A stretch of DNA of 62,553 nt from a virus: IMG/VR virus record IMGVR_UViG_3300042564_005954, positions 1 through 62,553 of that record. One strand, written 5' to 3'. Positions 30,628 through 41,700 of the stretch are shown here, piece after piece. A program made the translations under genes and the position numbers. Under the pieces are notes generated by a model. The model saw nothing but the letters and a program-made list of their open reading frames with translations. It was not told where the DNA came from and did not search any database. Every line of letters begins with the position of its first letter. The stretch's first letter is position 1.

Positions 30628-32487
30628 ATGTCATTCTTTAGTAAAACACGCATAAAAGCAACAGAATTATTTTCTGACGCATTTCAATATTTGCAAAGAA
30701 CATACGATCAAGCAATTGATGTATTTACACCTGCTTCTCCATTTGGCCAAATCTTAACAGTTGTTGCAAATTTAGGAGAACTTATTCTTTTTTATATTGA
30801 GGCTGTTGCAACTGAACTCAATATTACAAGAGCAAGAAATATAGAGTCTATTTATGGTTTATCAAGATTAACAGGCCATAATCCATCAAGAGGTATATCT
30901 GCAAGAGGTATAATAGGATTAAGACTTAATACATCTGCATCTACGCTTGTTAATGGAAATTATTTACAAATACAAAACGGTGCAAAGGTTGAATTAGGAA
31001 ATAATGGTTTTACATACTTTTTGAGATTTAACAGTGATTTTATTAGACTTGAAAAAACTGATAAAAATTTTACAAACGTTGAATTGATACAAGGAGAAAT
31101 TGAAACTCAAAATTTTACAGGTAGCGGTTTATCAATACAAAGCTATAATCTTATAACAAAAGAAGGTACTGATAATGATCTTGTTAAAGTTACAGTCGAT
31201 GGTGAACTTTATAAGAATGCTGATTCACTTTATGATATGGGTCCTAATGAAAAAGCCGTGTTAATAAAAACAAGTATAACAGGAGGGTTAACAATATTTT
31301 TTGGAACTGGACAATTCGGTTACATACCACCTATAGGATCAAGAATAATTGTAGAATATGTTAGGACAAGAGGCCAATCTGGTAACATTGGTGGTAAAAA
31401 TTTAGAGTTTAAATTTGTAGATTTTGGAACTGATGTAAGTGGTGAAAATATCGATCTTAATGAAGTTTTAGCAATTAATATAGTAAGAGCACCTAACTTT
31501 GGTTCAAATTCAGAAGATCCTTCATTTACTAGACTTATTGCACCTTACCAAAGTAACTCATTTGTTTTGGCAAATCCAAATAATTACATTTATTATTTAA
31601 GTAAATATGATTTCTTTTCATTTATAGATGCATATAATACAAAGGATGATCAATATATAAATGATGACAATATAATTTATCTTTTTCTTGTTCCTGACAT
31701 TAAAAAGAAAATAACTTCAGATACTGATTACTTTAATGTAAATGAATCGGAATTTACTTTAACAGTAGATGAAAAAGATCAAGTTTTAGAAATTCTTAAT
31801 AAGAGTGGTAGACAAGTTGTTACAGCAGAGGTTAGAATAGTTGATGCAGCAATTAAAAGATATGCTCTTAATATTATTTTAAGATATTTTGAAAACTATG
31901 ATAAAGATGAGCTAAGAGTAGAAATAAGAAAAAATCTTAATGACTATTTCTTAAATGTTAATCGTAGAGATAGAATACCGCGTTCTGATATTATTTCTAT
32001 ACTTGAAGGTATTGATGGTATTGATAGTGTTAATGTTTTCTTTATATCTGAAGAAAATGAAAATGCAATAAAAAATGGCTACTATTTTGTACCTGTTTAC
32101 GGAACCGATCCTGCTACAGATCAAAAGGTCCTAATAGAAAATAAAAAAATTGTATTAGCAGAAAATGAAGATCCGCAATTAGGGTTAGATAGTTTTGGCG
32201 ATATTAAAATAGGTAATAATGAAATAGCAATAATAAGAGGTAATTGGTTTGATAGAAATAATAATTTTTATGAAGAAGTACCTCTTCCAAATACGCTGTG
32301 TTCTCTTAATGTATTTTTTAAGGATGTTGTTGCAAATAATTTATATAATAAAACACAACAGGATAAATTTAATGAATTAAGAAGAAATAGAGGTACAACA
32401 CTAGCAACTGGAAATAATTCAAGAGGATCAAATACAGGTAGGCTTGTAGGTACACCTGTCCAAAAATCATTTAAGAATCTAAAATGA
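30628..32487 (+). CDS. gp6-like (baseplate J) wedge protein
   Basis: A 619-residue baseplate wedge protein. The N-terminal helical part (IEAVATELNITRARNIESIY) and the C-terminal segment (RIPRSDIISILEGIDGIDSV) with V-D-A before it are the hallmarks of the J/gp6 family. It forms the wedge ring around the hub. ATG 30628 is used; an ATG at 30621 leads to an immediate stop. The last 50 residues are Asn/Arg/Gly-rich and disordered. Confidence 0.85.
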   Translation: MSFFSKTRIKATELFSDAFQYLQRTYDQAIDVFTPASPFGQILTVVANLGELILFYIEAVATELNITRARNIESIYGLSRLTGHNPSRGISARGIIGLRLNTSASTLVNGNYLQIQNGAKVELGNNGFTYFLRFNSDFIRLEKTDKNFTNVELIQGEIETQNFTGSGLSIQSYNLITKEGTDNDLVKVTVDGELYKNADSLYDMGPNEKAVLIKTSITGGLTIFFGTGQFGYIPPIGSRIIVEYVRTRGQSGNIGGKNLEFKFVDFGTDVSGENIDLNEVLAINIVRAPNFGSNSEDPSFTRLIAPYQSNSFVLANPNNYIYYLSKYDFFSFIDAYNTKDDQYINDDNIIYLFLVPDIKKKITSDTDYFNVNESEFTLTVDEKDQVLEILNKSGRQVVTAEVRIVDAAIKRYALNIILRYFENYDKDELRVEIRKNLNDYFLNVNRRDRIPRSDIISILEGIDGIDSVNVFFISEENENAIKNGYYFVPVYGTDPATDQKVLIENKKIVLAENEDPQLGLDSFGDIKIGNNEIAIIRGNWFDRNNNFYEEVPLPNTLCSLNVFFKDVVANNLYNKTQQDKFNELRRNRGTTLATGNNSRGSNTGRLVGTPVQKSFKNLK

Positions 32488-32750
32488 GTGCAACTGATAA
32501 AAGAGTAGGATTTCCAAGTTTATATAAAGCTGCATATGAAGATGGCTGGGAATTAAAAAATCTTGGTAATGATTATACTGATACATTACTAAAAAGATCT
32601 ATGTCAAATTATATGTTTAGAAATCCTAATCTTAGTACTTTTTTACAAGACTATCTTAATCCTATTATGGTGTTTTTTGTAAATCGTGTTAAATTTTTAA
32701 GAATTTACTATAACTACGGTGTACCTAAAGATTACGAAAAAATAAACTAA
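32484..32750 (+). CDS. Small baseplate-operon protein
   Basis: An 88-residue helical protein with many aromatic residues (SMSNYMFRNPNLSTFLQDYL). It overlaps the gp6-like gene by four bases (ATGA) and adjoins the next gene without a gap. It is likely a minor wedge component. No family is recognised. Confidence 0.5.
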   Translation: MSATDKRVGFPSLYKAAYEDGWELKNLGNDYTDTLLKRSMSNYMFRNPNLSTFLQDYLNPIMVFFVNRVKFLRIYYNYGVPKDYEKIN

Positions 32751-35700
32751 ATGGCAAAGAATTGGGAACATCTTTACTTTTTTGATAAAAGTGGAAAGTA
32801 TTATAATTTTGATTATGACAGTGCGCAGGATAAGTGGACTGGCAATATATACCTACCTCAAGTTTCAACAAATCTTTTTGAAGTTGCTCAAATTTTTGTT
32901 TTAGAAAAATTTATTGATAAAAATAGTAATGCTTTTAAATTTGGGTTTCCACATGAACCAGTAGATCCTGTTGTAACAGGCGGTCCTACGGGTGGATGCG
33001 GTTGGGAGATTGAATGGTTAGAAGATGATCCTAATGTATTTCTTTTATTTCAATTTAATTTTAACTTTTCAACAGCTACTCAGTCAGCACTTGTCATTGA
33101 AAATGATGGTCCTATTATAGAAAAGTATGATAAGATAGATGTTACACTTGATTTTGATCCAACACAAACTATTAATAGCCAAGGATATATTGTTACTTCT
33201 TTAATTAAGTCAGAAGCTTTACAAATAAATCTTGCAATAAATTCTCCTGATGAAAATACCTACAAAAGAACTCTTTTAATTAGAGATACATGTACAGGTA
33301 CTATTGTTGCAGAATTAACTGTTTATGGAGAAACTGTAGGTGAAGACGAAAGACTAAGAACTCTTACTCAAAATTTTGGATATAATATTTTAGAACAAGA
33401 TAGCACGATATTTAAAAATACCAACATAAAAGAAATACTTCCAGATTTTATTGAGGTTAATCTCAAGAGAAAGGAAATAATGTTAGAAGGACATAACATA
33501 TATCCTTTTATAGGATCATATAAAGGTTTAATTAATGCAATAAGATTTTTCGGTTATACTGATCTTGAAATTAGAGAATTTTGGAAAAATGTAAATAAGT
33601 CATCTCCTAGTTATGGTAAGTATATTCAAAGTAATCCTATAAGTATTTTTAGTCCTACCGTTGAACTTAATGACAAAAGCATAACACTACCTAATAAAAA
33701 TTTTAGAAAAACAAGTATGTTTAGTCTTATTTATAAAATTAATAAGATTAAGCCAGATTTTTTTAGTAGTGATGATTTGCCTTTAACAGAAGAAGTGTTT
33801 GAATACACTATAGAAGAAGCAGTCATAAAACTGTTTGGTCTTAAAAGAAAACTTGAAAAGGAGTTTCTTCCACTAAATGCTCACATAAAGGATATTACAG
33901 GTGAAGCTGATTTTTTCGGTCTTCTTAATCTTACAAACACAATAAGCAGAAATGACCGTAACACTATAGTTGCAGGAATAGATGCAGATTTTAAAGTTAG
34001 TCCTAGCGGATGTGTACTTATGCAAGATCTTAGAGATATAAATCAGCTTATATATGATTTTACATTTCAGCCTCCTAAAAATCTAGTATTAGGACCTTAT
34101 AACACAGGAGAAACTATTCCTCCTCCACCTATAGGACCTGACCCTAATGGACCGTTAGGATCTCCAGTTGACGGGAATGATTTTACAATTGGCGATTTAG
34201 CAGATTATTACTTAGCTTATTTTAGCAGATTTGCACCTAACATAAATACTTTAGAATATATTGAAGGTAGATCTTCTAATCGTTTACCAGATAAGCCAGG
34301 CATACCTGTTGGTGCACCTGTAGTTTTGGAAAATACAAGCTTTGGTACAATATACTGGGATAATATTGATTCTACTTGGGATCAGTTAAATAACGCAAAT
34401 AGGTACTATACGTTTGACTTTCAACCGGTTAGCCCTTCGGTAGGCGATGTATTTATAATAGAAGATCCAATAACAAACACTGGAGCAACATATACTGCGC
34501 AGGCATTAGATAATGATGTAACAGTAAGAAACCAATTGTTAACACAATTAACATCACTAAAAACTTCATTTACAGATCCTTGGCTTTTTTATGATCTGTC
34601 TGCACAAGCAACAGTGACAGGCCCTGTAGTTAGAATTTTTGGGGATAACGTTTCAAGATTAAATGTATCAGTTATAAAAGCATCAGTTTTAAGTAATGCA
34701 GAATTTAAAAAGGAACAACAAATAGATGCCCAGCTTTATACGTGGGACGGCTTATATAGGTCTAACTTTACTGAAATAGAGTGGACTGTTTATAAAGAAC
34801 AAACTGATATATCTCCAAGCTTTTTTTATACTATAAGAGGAGATATAAATGATTATGATAAATTACCTATTGTATTGCCTTATGTAGGTAATTATACGGT
34901 TGAAATAAAACTTTTTGATCTTTATAATAATATTTCTTCAAAGGTAAAAATAGAAGAAGTTTGTGTTGAGGGCAGAGAAGTTGAATATTCAGGATGGTAT
35001 CAATCAAGAAATTTAGATTATACTTGGCAGAGTGAAGGTAAATATGTTTGGGGTGATTATGGCGCATTTTGGGATTTAGCCATTTCTCCTGAAGTTACGT
35101 GGGAAGAAGAAACACCTGCTCTTTATGATTCTCTTGATCGTGTTAATGCTATACTTAATAATTTTGGATTAGGTGCAACACCAGATTTTCATTTACTTAA
35201 TTTTCAGAATAATGGTAAAGCAAGTTTTAAAGGACCTTATTATTGGAATAATTTACCTATAGGCGGATGGAACGATACATATCATCTTTGGTGGGATATG
35301 ACAATGACAAGTGGAGACACACCTGCATTTTTTGAATTTAAAAAGGTTGTTCCAAATACATACCTAAGAATAGAAGATCTTAACGGTAATGTAGGAGAAC
35401 ACTATTTTGATTTAAGTACAACAACTTTAACACAAGCTAAAAGACAACTTAATGCTAGCTTAGATCCTATTATAAGTAAATATGTTTATAACCTAGTTTT
35501 AAATACTGCATCGAAAGAAATTTATATACAAGCAGTTGCTAAGTATTTTGGTTTAAACGGAGATTTTACAGATGTAGACATGGTTGATGTAAACGGTAAT
35601 AGAATTTGCGATTACCCTGTAACTGGACAAATACCAAGTACTGCAACAGGCTGTGAAAGTATTATTTTTAGAAAGGGAAATAGTATAACAAGTAATCCTA

Positions 35701-35975
35701 CTTGGAATACTGCCAAGTTTATAAATGATGGTAAAGTTTTACCAAAAATGACTTGGATTATGTTTGTTTATGATAAATGTAAAATATCAGGTAAAGATGC
35801 TCCGCGTTGGAGAATACGAAATACAACAGACCCTACATTTGCCGATATATATTTTGAAAGTAAGTACTTAACATATCTATTTAAGAAACCTGGAAAATAT
35901 CAAATCCAATTAGAATTAAAAGATTCTAATGGAAATAAATATAAAAAGGAAAGAAATATCTTAATAATAAAATAA
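32751..35975 (+). CDS. Large baseplate wedge-like protein with PKD-like domains
   Basis: A 1074-residue virion protein. Its place after gp25- and gp6-like genes is that of T4 gp7. Residues about 230-400 are mixed helical (FIGSYKGLINAIRFFGYTDL). At least two segments (YVGNYTVEIKLFDLYNNISS, KPGKYQIQLELKDSNGNKYK) look like PKD/Ig-type beta sandwiches; the second ends the protein. Proline/glycine linkers separate parts. Probably peripheral wedge; the T4 match is positional only. Confidence 0.55.
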   Translation: MAKNWEHLYFFDKSGKYYNFDYDSAQDKWTGNIYLPQVSTNLFEVAQIFVLEKFIDKNSNAFKFGFPHEPVDPVVTGGPTGGCGWEIEWLEDDPNVFLLFQFNFNFSTATQSALVIENDGPIIEKYDKIDVTLDFDPTQTINSQGYIVTSLIKSEALQINLAINSPDENTYKRTLLIRDTCTGTIVAELTVYGETVGEDERLRTLTQNFGYNILEQDSTIFKNTNIKEILPDFIEVNLKRKEIMLEGHNIYPFIGSYKGLINAIRFFGYTDLEIREFWKNVNKSSPSYGKYIQSNPISIFSPTVELNDKSITLPNKNFRKTSMFSLIYKINKIKPDFFSSDDLPLTEEVFEYTIEEAVIKLFGLKRKLEKEFLPLNAHIKDITGEADFFGLLNLTNTISRNDRNTIVAGIDADFKVSPSGCVLMQDLRDINQLIYDFTFQPPKNLVLGPYNTGETIPPPPIGPDPNGPLGSPVDGNDFTIGDLADYYLAYFSRFAPNINTLEYIEGRSSNRLPDKPGIPVGAPVVLENTSFGTIYWDNIDSTWDQLNNANRYYTFDFQPVSPSVGDVFIIEDPITNTGATYTAQALDNDVTVRNQLLTQLTSLKTSFTDPWLFYDLSAQATVTGPVVRIFGDNVSRLNVSVIKASVLSNAEFKKEQQIDAQLYTWDGLYRSNFTEIEWTVYKEQTDISPSFFYTIRGDINDYDKLPIVLPYVGNYTVEIKLFDLYNNISSKVKIEEVCVEGREVEYSGWYQSRNLDYTWQSEGKYVWGDYGAFWDLAISPEVTWEEETPALYDSLDRVNAILNNFGLGATPDFHLLNFQNNGKASFKGPYYWNNLPIGGWNDTYHLWWDMTMTSGDTPAFFEFKKVVPNTYLRIEDLNGNVGEHYFDLSTTTLTQAKRQLNASLDPIISKYVYNLVLNTASKEIYIQAVAKYFGLNGDFTDVDMVDVNGNRICDYPVTGQIPSTATGCESIIFRKGNSITSNPTWNTAKFINDGKVLPKMTWIMFVYDKCKISGKDAPRWRIRNTTDPTFADIYFESKYLTYLFKKPGKYQIQLELKDSNGNKYKKERNILIIK

Positions 35976-35982
35976 AAAAACA

Positions 35983-36633
35983 ATGGCTATATCAGTAACA
36001 GAAATTTTAGGAACAGATTCTTTATCAGGATCTAGACTTGTCATTAATGATAATTTTAATATTTTGGCAAGTGAAATTAATGCAATTGAGGTTTATTTTA
36101 ATCCTACAGCAGGAACAATTACAAATCTTAATGATGTAAAAACAGAAGCTCTTCGAGTTGGATTAAGTACTATACTTCTTGATATTAATGCAAGTACATT
36201 TGATATCCTAACAAATGTTAATATGACAGGTAACCTTAACCTAAACGGTGGAGGTCTTGTTAGAAATGATGTAGATCCTAACACTATAAATGACATCTTT
36301 GTAGGTCCTTCACTTAACTATAATATAGGAACAAGTACAGCACAACCACCTTATACAATTGTAAGAGTTGGAAATTCAAATACCGCTGCACTTACTCTTA
36401 ACCTTAATGATGGTGTTATTGGTCAAGAAATCTTTTTCTTTTATGCTGATGCAACAACAGGTTCTGTTGATATTATAGGTGCAGTTAATCCACTTATTCT
36501 TCCAGGTGCTGGTGCTACTCCGACAGTTACGCTTGATCAAAAAGGTACATCTGTACATCTTCTTTGTATTGATGATGGCACAGGTAATGGAGATTGGTAC
36601 ATTGCAGGCGGAATAGGTTATACTATATCATAA
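35983..36633 (+). CDS. Short fibre-like protein
   Basis: A 216-residue beta-rich protein (LNLNGGG, TLDQKGTSVHLLCIDDGTGN) typical of a trimeric fibre head or tip. Its first 40 residues (ISVTEILGTDSLSGSRLVIN, then DNFNIL) resemble the start of the collagen-type fibre at 47304 (ITIKELLASDTISQATDKIN, then FNFDQL), suggesting a common attachment module for the baseplate. Confidence 0.55.
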   Translation: MAISVTEILGTDSLSGSRLVINDNFNILASEINAIEVYFNPTAGTITNLNDVKTEALRVGLSTILLDINASTFDILTNVNMTGNLNLNGGGLVRNDVDPNTINDIFVGPSLNYNIGTSTAQPPYTIVRVGNSNTAALTLNLNDGVIGQEIFFFYADATTGSVDIIGAVNPLILPGAGATPTVTLDQKGTSVHLLCIDDGTGNGDWYIAGGIGYTIS

Positions 36634-36643
36634 AAATTAATAA

Positions 36644-38758
36644 ATGGCAACATCACCTTTAATAAAAACACCGCAAGTAGATGGCGGTACATTTTATACA
36701 TTTTCATCTTCTGCTAGGGATTTATCTAAGACTCTCAATAACGAGAATCTTAGATTTGTCTTTTCTAAGTTTGTGCTTTTAAATATACCTGATTTTGATA
36801 GATTAGATCCTAACACATTTTCTAATTTTCAAAACTATATGCAGTTTGATACTATTGATGGTATGATTGCAAGTGGAGGTTTAAAAGGTGATCCTAATGT
36901 TAATTGGACGGAAAGCTTACAAAATTATGCTCTTAATATTGAGGAACTTATTATAAGTGATCCTGCATATGATAACACGACTAATCGTTCAGTTTCAGAA
37001 AGAGTATTTTTTAAATGGCTTAAAGAAACTGGTGCTATAAGATTTAGAAATGCAACAAATCTTGAAAAGAACCAAGGTGTAGTTAGACCTCTTTTTGTTG
37101 AAGAAGATGAAAAAACTACAGGGACTACTCAGTACAGAAGAGTTGTAAAATATATAGGTGAAATAGACATCGTAAATAATGTAGATAAGGCCGGAGAAGC
37201 TTATACGGAATTATATATTAATGTGCCAACAGAAGTGGGTGGTACTCCTACTATACTCTTTGATGCAGTTGTAGATAATAATTATCAACCAAGTTTAAAA
37301 ATACAAGGTACTAGTGAATTTATATTAGGTAGAAATACTGCAACTATTCATCCACAAGGTTTAAGTATAAATGCCTTTTACGATTATGACCAAGCTCTGT
37401 TAGGTCCTGGTCCTGCAGGTTATACTGATCCTAATGCAAATTGGATGAATGAATCTACTCCTCCTACTACCACAGATTCATATTTTACTGAACCTACATC
37501 TTTCATAGATCCTACTAATGTTAATATAAGAAAATATCCTGCGGATTATGGCAATCCAATAGGTTTTACTGGTGTTGCTTATGTTAGATCAAGTCTTGAT
37601 GGAATTAGCGTTGATTTTAATGCAACAGATTACCAACAAATTGTAAGTGATCCTACTATATCTACTATACAACAATTTAACGGAATACCTCTTGCATCAA
37701 CTTTTGAATTTAATGCAGTTCTTGTTTACTACGATCTTGTTGATTTAAGTAACCAAGCAAATAATGCAACTAATCTATATGGTATACTTATTCTTGATAA
37801 TATTACACCTACTATAGATGGTGGATTTATACAGAGATATCCTAAATATAAGCCTAATCGTGTAACAGGACAAAATGGTAATAGTTATGGATTTAAAATA
37901 AATTTAAGATTTGATGCATCACCTGGTACATCAGGTATAGATACAATTGTGAATGATTATAACACATTCTCTATGGGTCTCTTTGCTGATGCAACTGCTC
38001 AATTACAAGAATCTGTTAAAATATTCACAAGACAACAAATAGAAATTTCTGAAATTAACCAGAGATTAACGGGACTTGAAAACAGAGGAGATTCTGTTAG
38101 TACTATTTCTTCTTTACAGCAACAAATAACGAGTGTACAAAATCAAGTTAATAACGCTTCACTTGCATTTGCTAACCAAACTACTCTTTTAGATCTTATT
38201 GCTAAAAATGCAGATGATATACAAGCATTAGCAAATGGACAAGTTACAACAACTCTTCAGTATAACACAAGTGTAATTAGAAGAGGGGCTGGAATTGAAA
38301 TTAATACAAATACACCTAATCAAATACAAATATCACAAACTACGCAGGCATATTCATTTATGGTTCCTAAAAATAACAGTGGTATTGAAATTAACTCTAC
38401 GAATCCTATTAATATTAATGTTGCAACCCCTAGTATATTTGCAGAACTTAGAAATTTTACAAATATGTTAAGACTTGACACCGTTAATCAAGCTGGCGGT
38501 GATATTTTAATTTACATAGATGATACTGCTATTCAGTTTAAAACTGGACAAGTAATAAGATTAACATTTAATAATAACTTAAATATAGGTTCAAGAAATA
38601 TAAGAGTTTATACGGATGCTCCTAATAGACTTAACGGAGGAAGTTACGGTAAATTAATAGCAAATATAACAAATGATCAAATAAGTACTAGACCTATTGT
38701 AGATATTATTTGTACTGAACAAGGAGTACTTAACTTTGTATATGATGTTATTAAATAA
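36644..38758 (+). CDS. Baseplate/tail structural protein
   Basis: A 704-residue virion protein, with a mixed first part and a C-terminal third that includes a heptad-like stretch (SSLQQQITSVQNQVNNASLA) followed by a beta-rich end, as in fibrous trimers. No specific family is recognised. It belongs to a run of large structural genes with spacing of 7-20 bases. Confidence 0.5.
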   Translation: MATSPLIKTPQVDGGTFYTFSSSARDLSKTLNNENLRFVFSKFVLLNIPDFDRLDPNTFSNFQNYMQFDTIDGMIASGGLKGDPNVNWTESLQNYALNIEELIISDPAYDNTTNRSVSERVFFKWLKETGAIRFRNATNLEKNQGVVRPLFVEEDEKTTGTTQYRRVVKYIGEIDIVNNVDKAGEAYTELYINVPTEVGGTPTILFDAVVDNNYQPSLKIQGTSEFILGRNTATIHPQGLSINAFYDYDQALLGPGPAGYTDPNANWMNESTPPTTTDSYFTEPTSFIDPTNVNIRKYPADYGNPIGFTGVAYVRSSLDGISVDFNATDYQQIVSDPTISTIQQFNGIPLASTFEFNAVLVYYDLVDLSNQANNATNLYGILILDNITPTIDGGFIQRYPKYKPNRVTGQNGNSYGFKINLRFDASPGTSGIDTIVNDYNTFSMGLFADATAQLQESVKIFTRQQIEISEINQRLTGLENRGDSVSTISSLQQQITSVQNQVNNASLAFANQTTLLDLIAKNADDIQALANGQVTTTLQYNTSVIRRGAGIEINTNTPNQIQISQTTQAYSFMVPKNNSGIEINSTNPININVATPSIFAELRNFTNMLRLDTVNQAGGDILIYIDDTAIQFKTGQVIRLTFNNNLNIGSRNIRVYTDAPNRLNGGSYGKLIANITNDQISTRPIVDIICTEQGVLNFVYDVIK

Positions 38759-38778
38759 ATATAAAAAGCAAAAGCATA

Positions 38779-41700
38779 ATGGCTGAAAATAATTCAATTT
38801 CAACTCTTTTACCTCAATTACTTAGACTTTTCAATAATTCTTTAGAAGGATTTGAAAAGGTTAACGAAGCAATAACTTCAAGTAAAGAGTCTGTTACTAT
38901 TGATGTACAAAATGAAGATGGTACTATACAAAGATTAACAATACCTAGTTTTGGTTATCTTAAGAATACTGTTGATAGACTTAACAAAAATTTTCAGACA
39001 TTAACTAATATAGGCGGTGGTGATAGTTCAGTTAGACTTGCTGATGGAACATTTAGAAAACTTGTTCTTGCAAAATTGCCTACAGAAGCCAGTGATATAA
39101 CTTCTCTTAATTCAATAAATGAATTTAGTGTAAAACCTAATTGGTTCTTTGAAGAACTTATTAATCCACTTCTTTATGTAAAATTTGATATAACTGGTCA
39201 AGCTCCTATTACAACAGAACAAGCAATAGTAAGAAGATATATTCTTGATACAGTTTCTCAAAGTCAAATTAATTATTTTAATTCTGAACTTAACGGTAGA
39301 AACGATATTAATTTTGATGATTTTTTACAAAACATTGTAGATAGAAACATTTCATATGTTCTTGATGAAGCTGTTGTAGATGTACCACCTAGAGAAAAAA
39401 GATACTCTGGTAATTTTAGTGTAATAAGAATTTCAACAGTTGATGTAACTGAAGAAATTAATGGTGTTTCGGTTACTACACAAAAGAAGCTTTACAAATT
39501 AAATAAACTTAATTACACTGATGTTGATGCACAGTTTCCTGATACAATAAGTCTTAAAGTTGGAGATAGCCTAGATGTTATTTCAGATCCTATTGATACA
39601 AGATATGTTGTCAAGCAAGTTGATAGCAGTACAAATTCTGTTGTGCTTGAACTCATTGAAGGTTCTAAAGGAATTCCTATTGGAGCAGATGTTTTAAAAA
39701 TTGGAGCAAATCAATCAGATCAACTTTTTGTTGATGTAACTGTAGGATTTAATGAAAGATGTGTTACATTTATAAAAACAGTAGATCCTAATTCAAGAAT
39801 ACCTGCAGTTAATTGGTCTCCAGGCAGTGCATTTTTTACAAGTGATCTTATAACTATTAATACTGAAGGCACACAACAAACATTAGCTGAATTCTATAAA
39901 GACACTGCTTTAGATTTTGGTAGGTATCTTTTATCTTTTGCCAAAGATAAGTACATTACAACAGCAGAAGGTGTTGTACCTAATGCACCAACTTTAAACA
40001 CAAGTGACTTTTCAGTTAAACTTATTAATGCTCAATTAACAAATTCAAATGCAATAGTACAATTACAAGACTTAAATAATCAAAAGTTAACTCTTGAGTC
40101 TTCTATTAAAGAATTGGATTCTGCTATAGCAAAGAAAAAGACAAAAATACAAACAACTAATTATGCAACTGAGGTTGAAAGAGATGCTGATAAAAATGCT
40201 CTTCAAGGTCTTATCACTGATCGATCAACTCAATCAGAACTTTATTCTTCCGTTGTAAAGGAAATAGATGCAAAGGGAAAGGACAGTTCAGTTGCAAGTA
40301 TTCTTCCTAAATATAGAGTAAGAGGATTTTGGCCTTTGCCTGAAGAAAAATCTACCCCTGAAACAGGTCCTCAAAAAATAGTAAAATTTGTTGTAAGATA
40401 TCGTTATCTTTCAGAAGATGGTGCTGCAAATCCTGTTGATCAGTTTACCTATGTTGATGGAACTGGACAAAGTCAAGGTGCATTTTCAAATTATGTAGAA
40501 GTTGAAAGTGTTGTCAGACCAAGAATTAAAAATAACATAACAGGTAAATATGAATGGGCTCCTATTAATGATAGTGATGCAAATGCAATTAATATAAATC
40601 AACTTGATATTCCTATTTCAAAGGGTGAACAGGTTGAAATACAAGTTAAAACAGTCTCTGAGGCAGGTTGGCCATCCAATCCGTTGGAAAGTATTTACTC
40701 TGCTCCTGTTAGAATTTCGTTTCCAGCAAACCTAAGTTCAGATAGTGTTGTAGAATCAATTCTTGAACAAAATAGAGAAGATCTTGCAAAAGTAAATCTT
40801 GAAAGTGATCTAAATGCAAAAGGCATTGATCAACACCTTGCAAGTTCATTTATAGCAAATTCTAATTATTTTGCACATAGTGCAAGTTTTATTGCATCAG
40901 GATTTTTATCCGATAATCAAACACCGATTGACTTATTTACAAAGTTAAGTCAAATACAGGCTCAGCTTAATGAGTTTAACGAAATACTTAAACGTGCAAG
41001 TGGCGAACTAGTTGTAAATCTCGTAGACGATTTAGGAAATGTTATAAAGTTAGCAAGAAATTCAGTAACAAAGGTTTTTGCAGGTTTTTATTCTCAACAA
41101 GTTAAAGATCTTGATGATCCTAGAGGTGCAATTATTTCTAAAACATATTTTGTAAATTTAGCAAATAGTAATCAAACAGGTTTACAACTTATTGCAAGAG
41201 TTGCAGGAAGTCGCGGTAGAATGGTTAAGCAATCAGAAAATCCAAATGCTACATCTGCTGAAATTGCTAATGGTTCAGTTATTTTACCTGCTACGTATTC
41301 ATGGCTTAATAATAGTTACTTAAATCAAAGTGACGGAAGACAAACATTTAATACAAATGATTCTGATTATAACATAATTAGAAAATACGATCTTACACCT
41401 ATAAGTCTTTCTAATCCTGATGTTATAACAGGTGAAAACTATGGACAAATTAAATCGTTTCCTCCTTTTCAATCAACTCAAAACAAAAATCAGTTTATTT
41501 ATTGCAGATTTAAAGATGTCTCATCTGAAGACGTTTTTTATAATTATATAAATCCAGATTTTGATGAAGGTATTACTTCAGCAGTTAGATACACAATTAA
41601 TCTTGACACAGCAGAAAACTTTTATAGTAGACCTTCTCAACAAACTGCATCTTCTGGTTTTATTTGGGGCGGAGGTTTTGACAATGCAGGATTACCTACA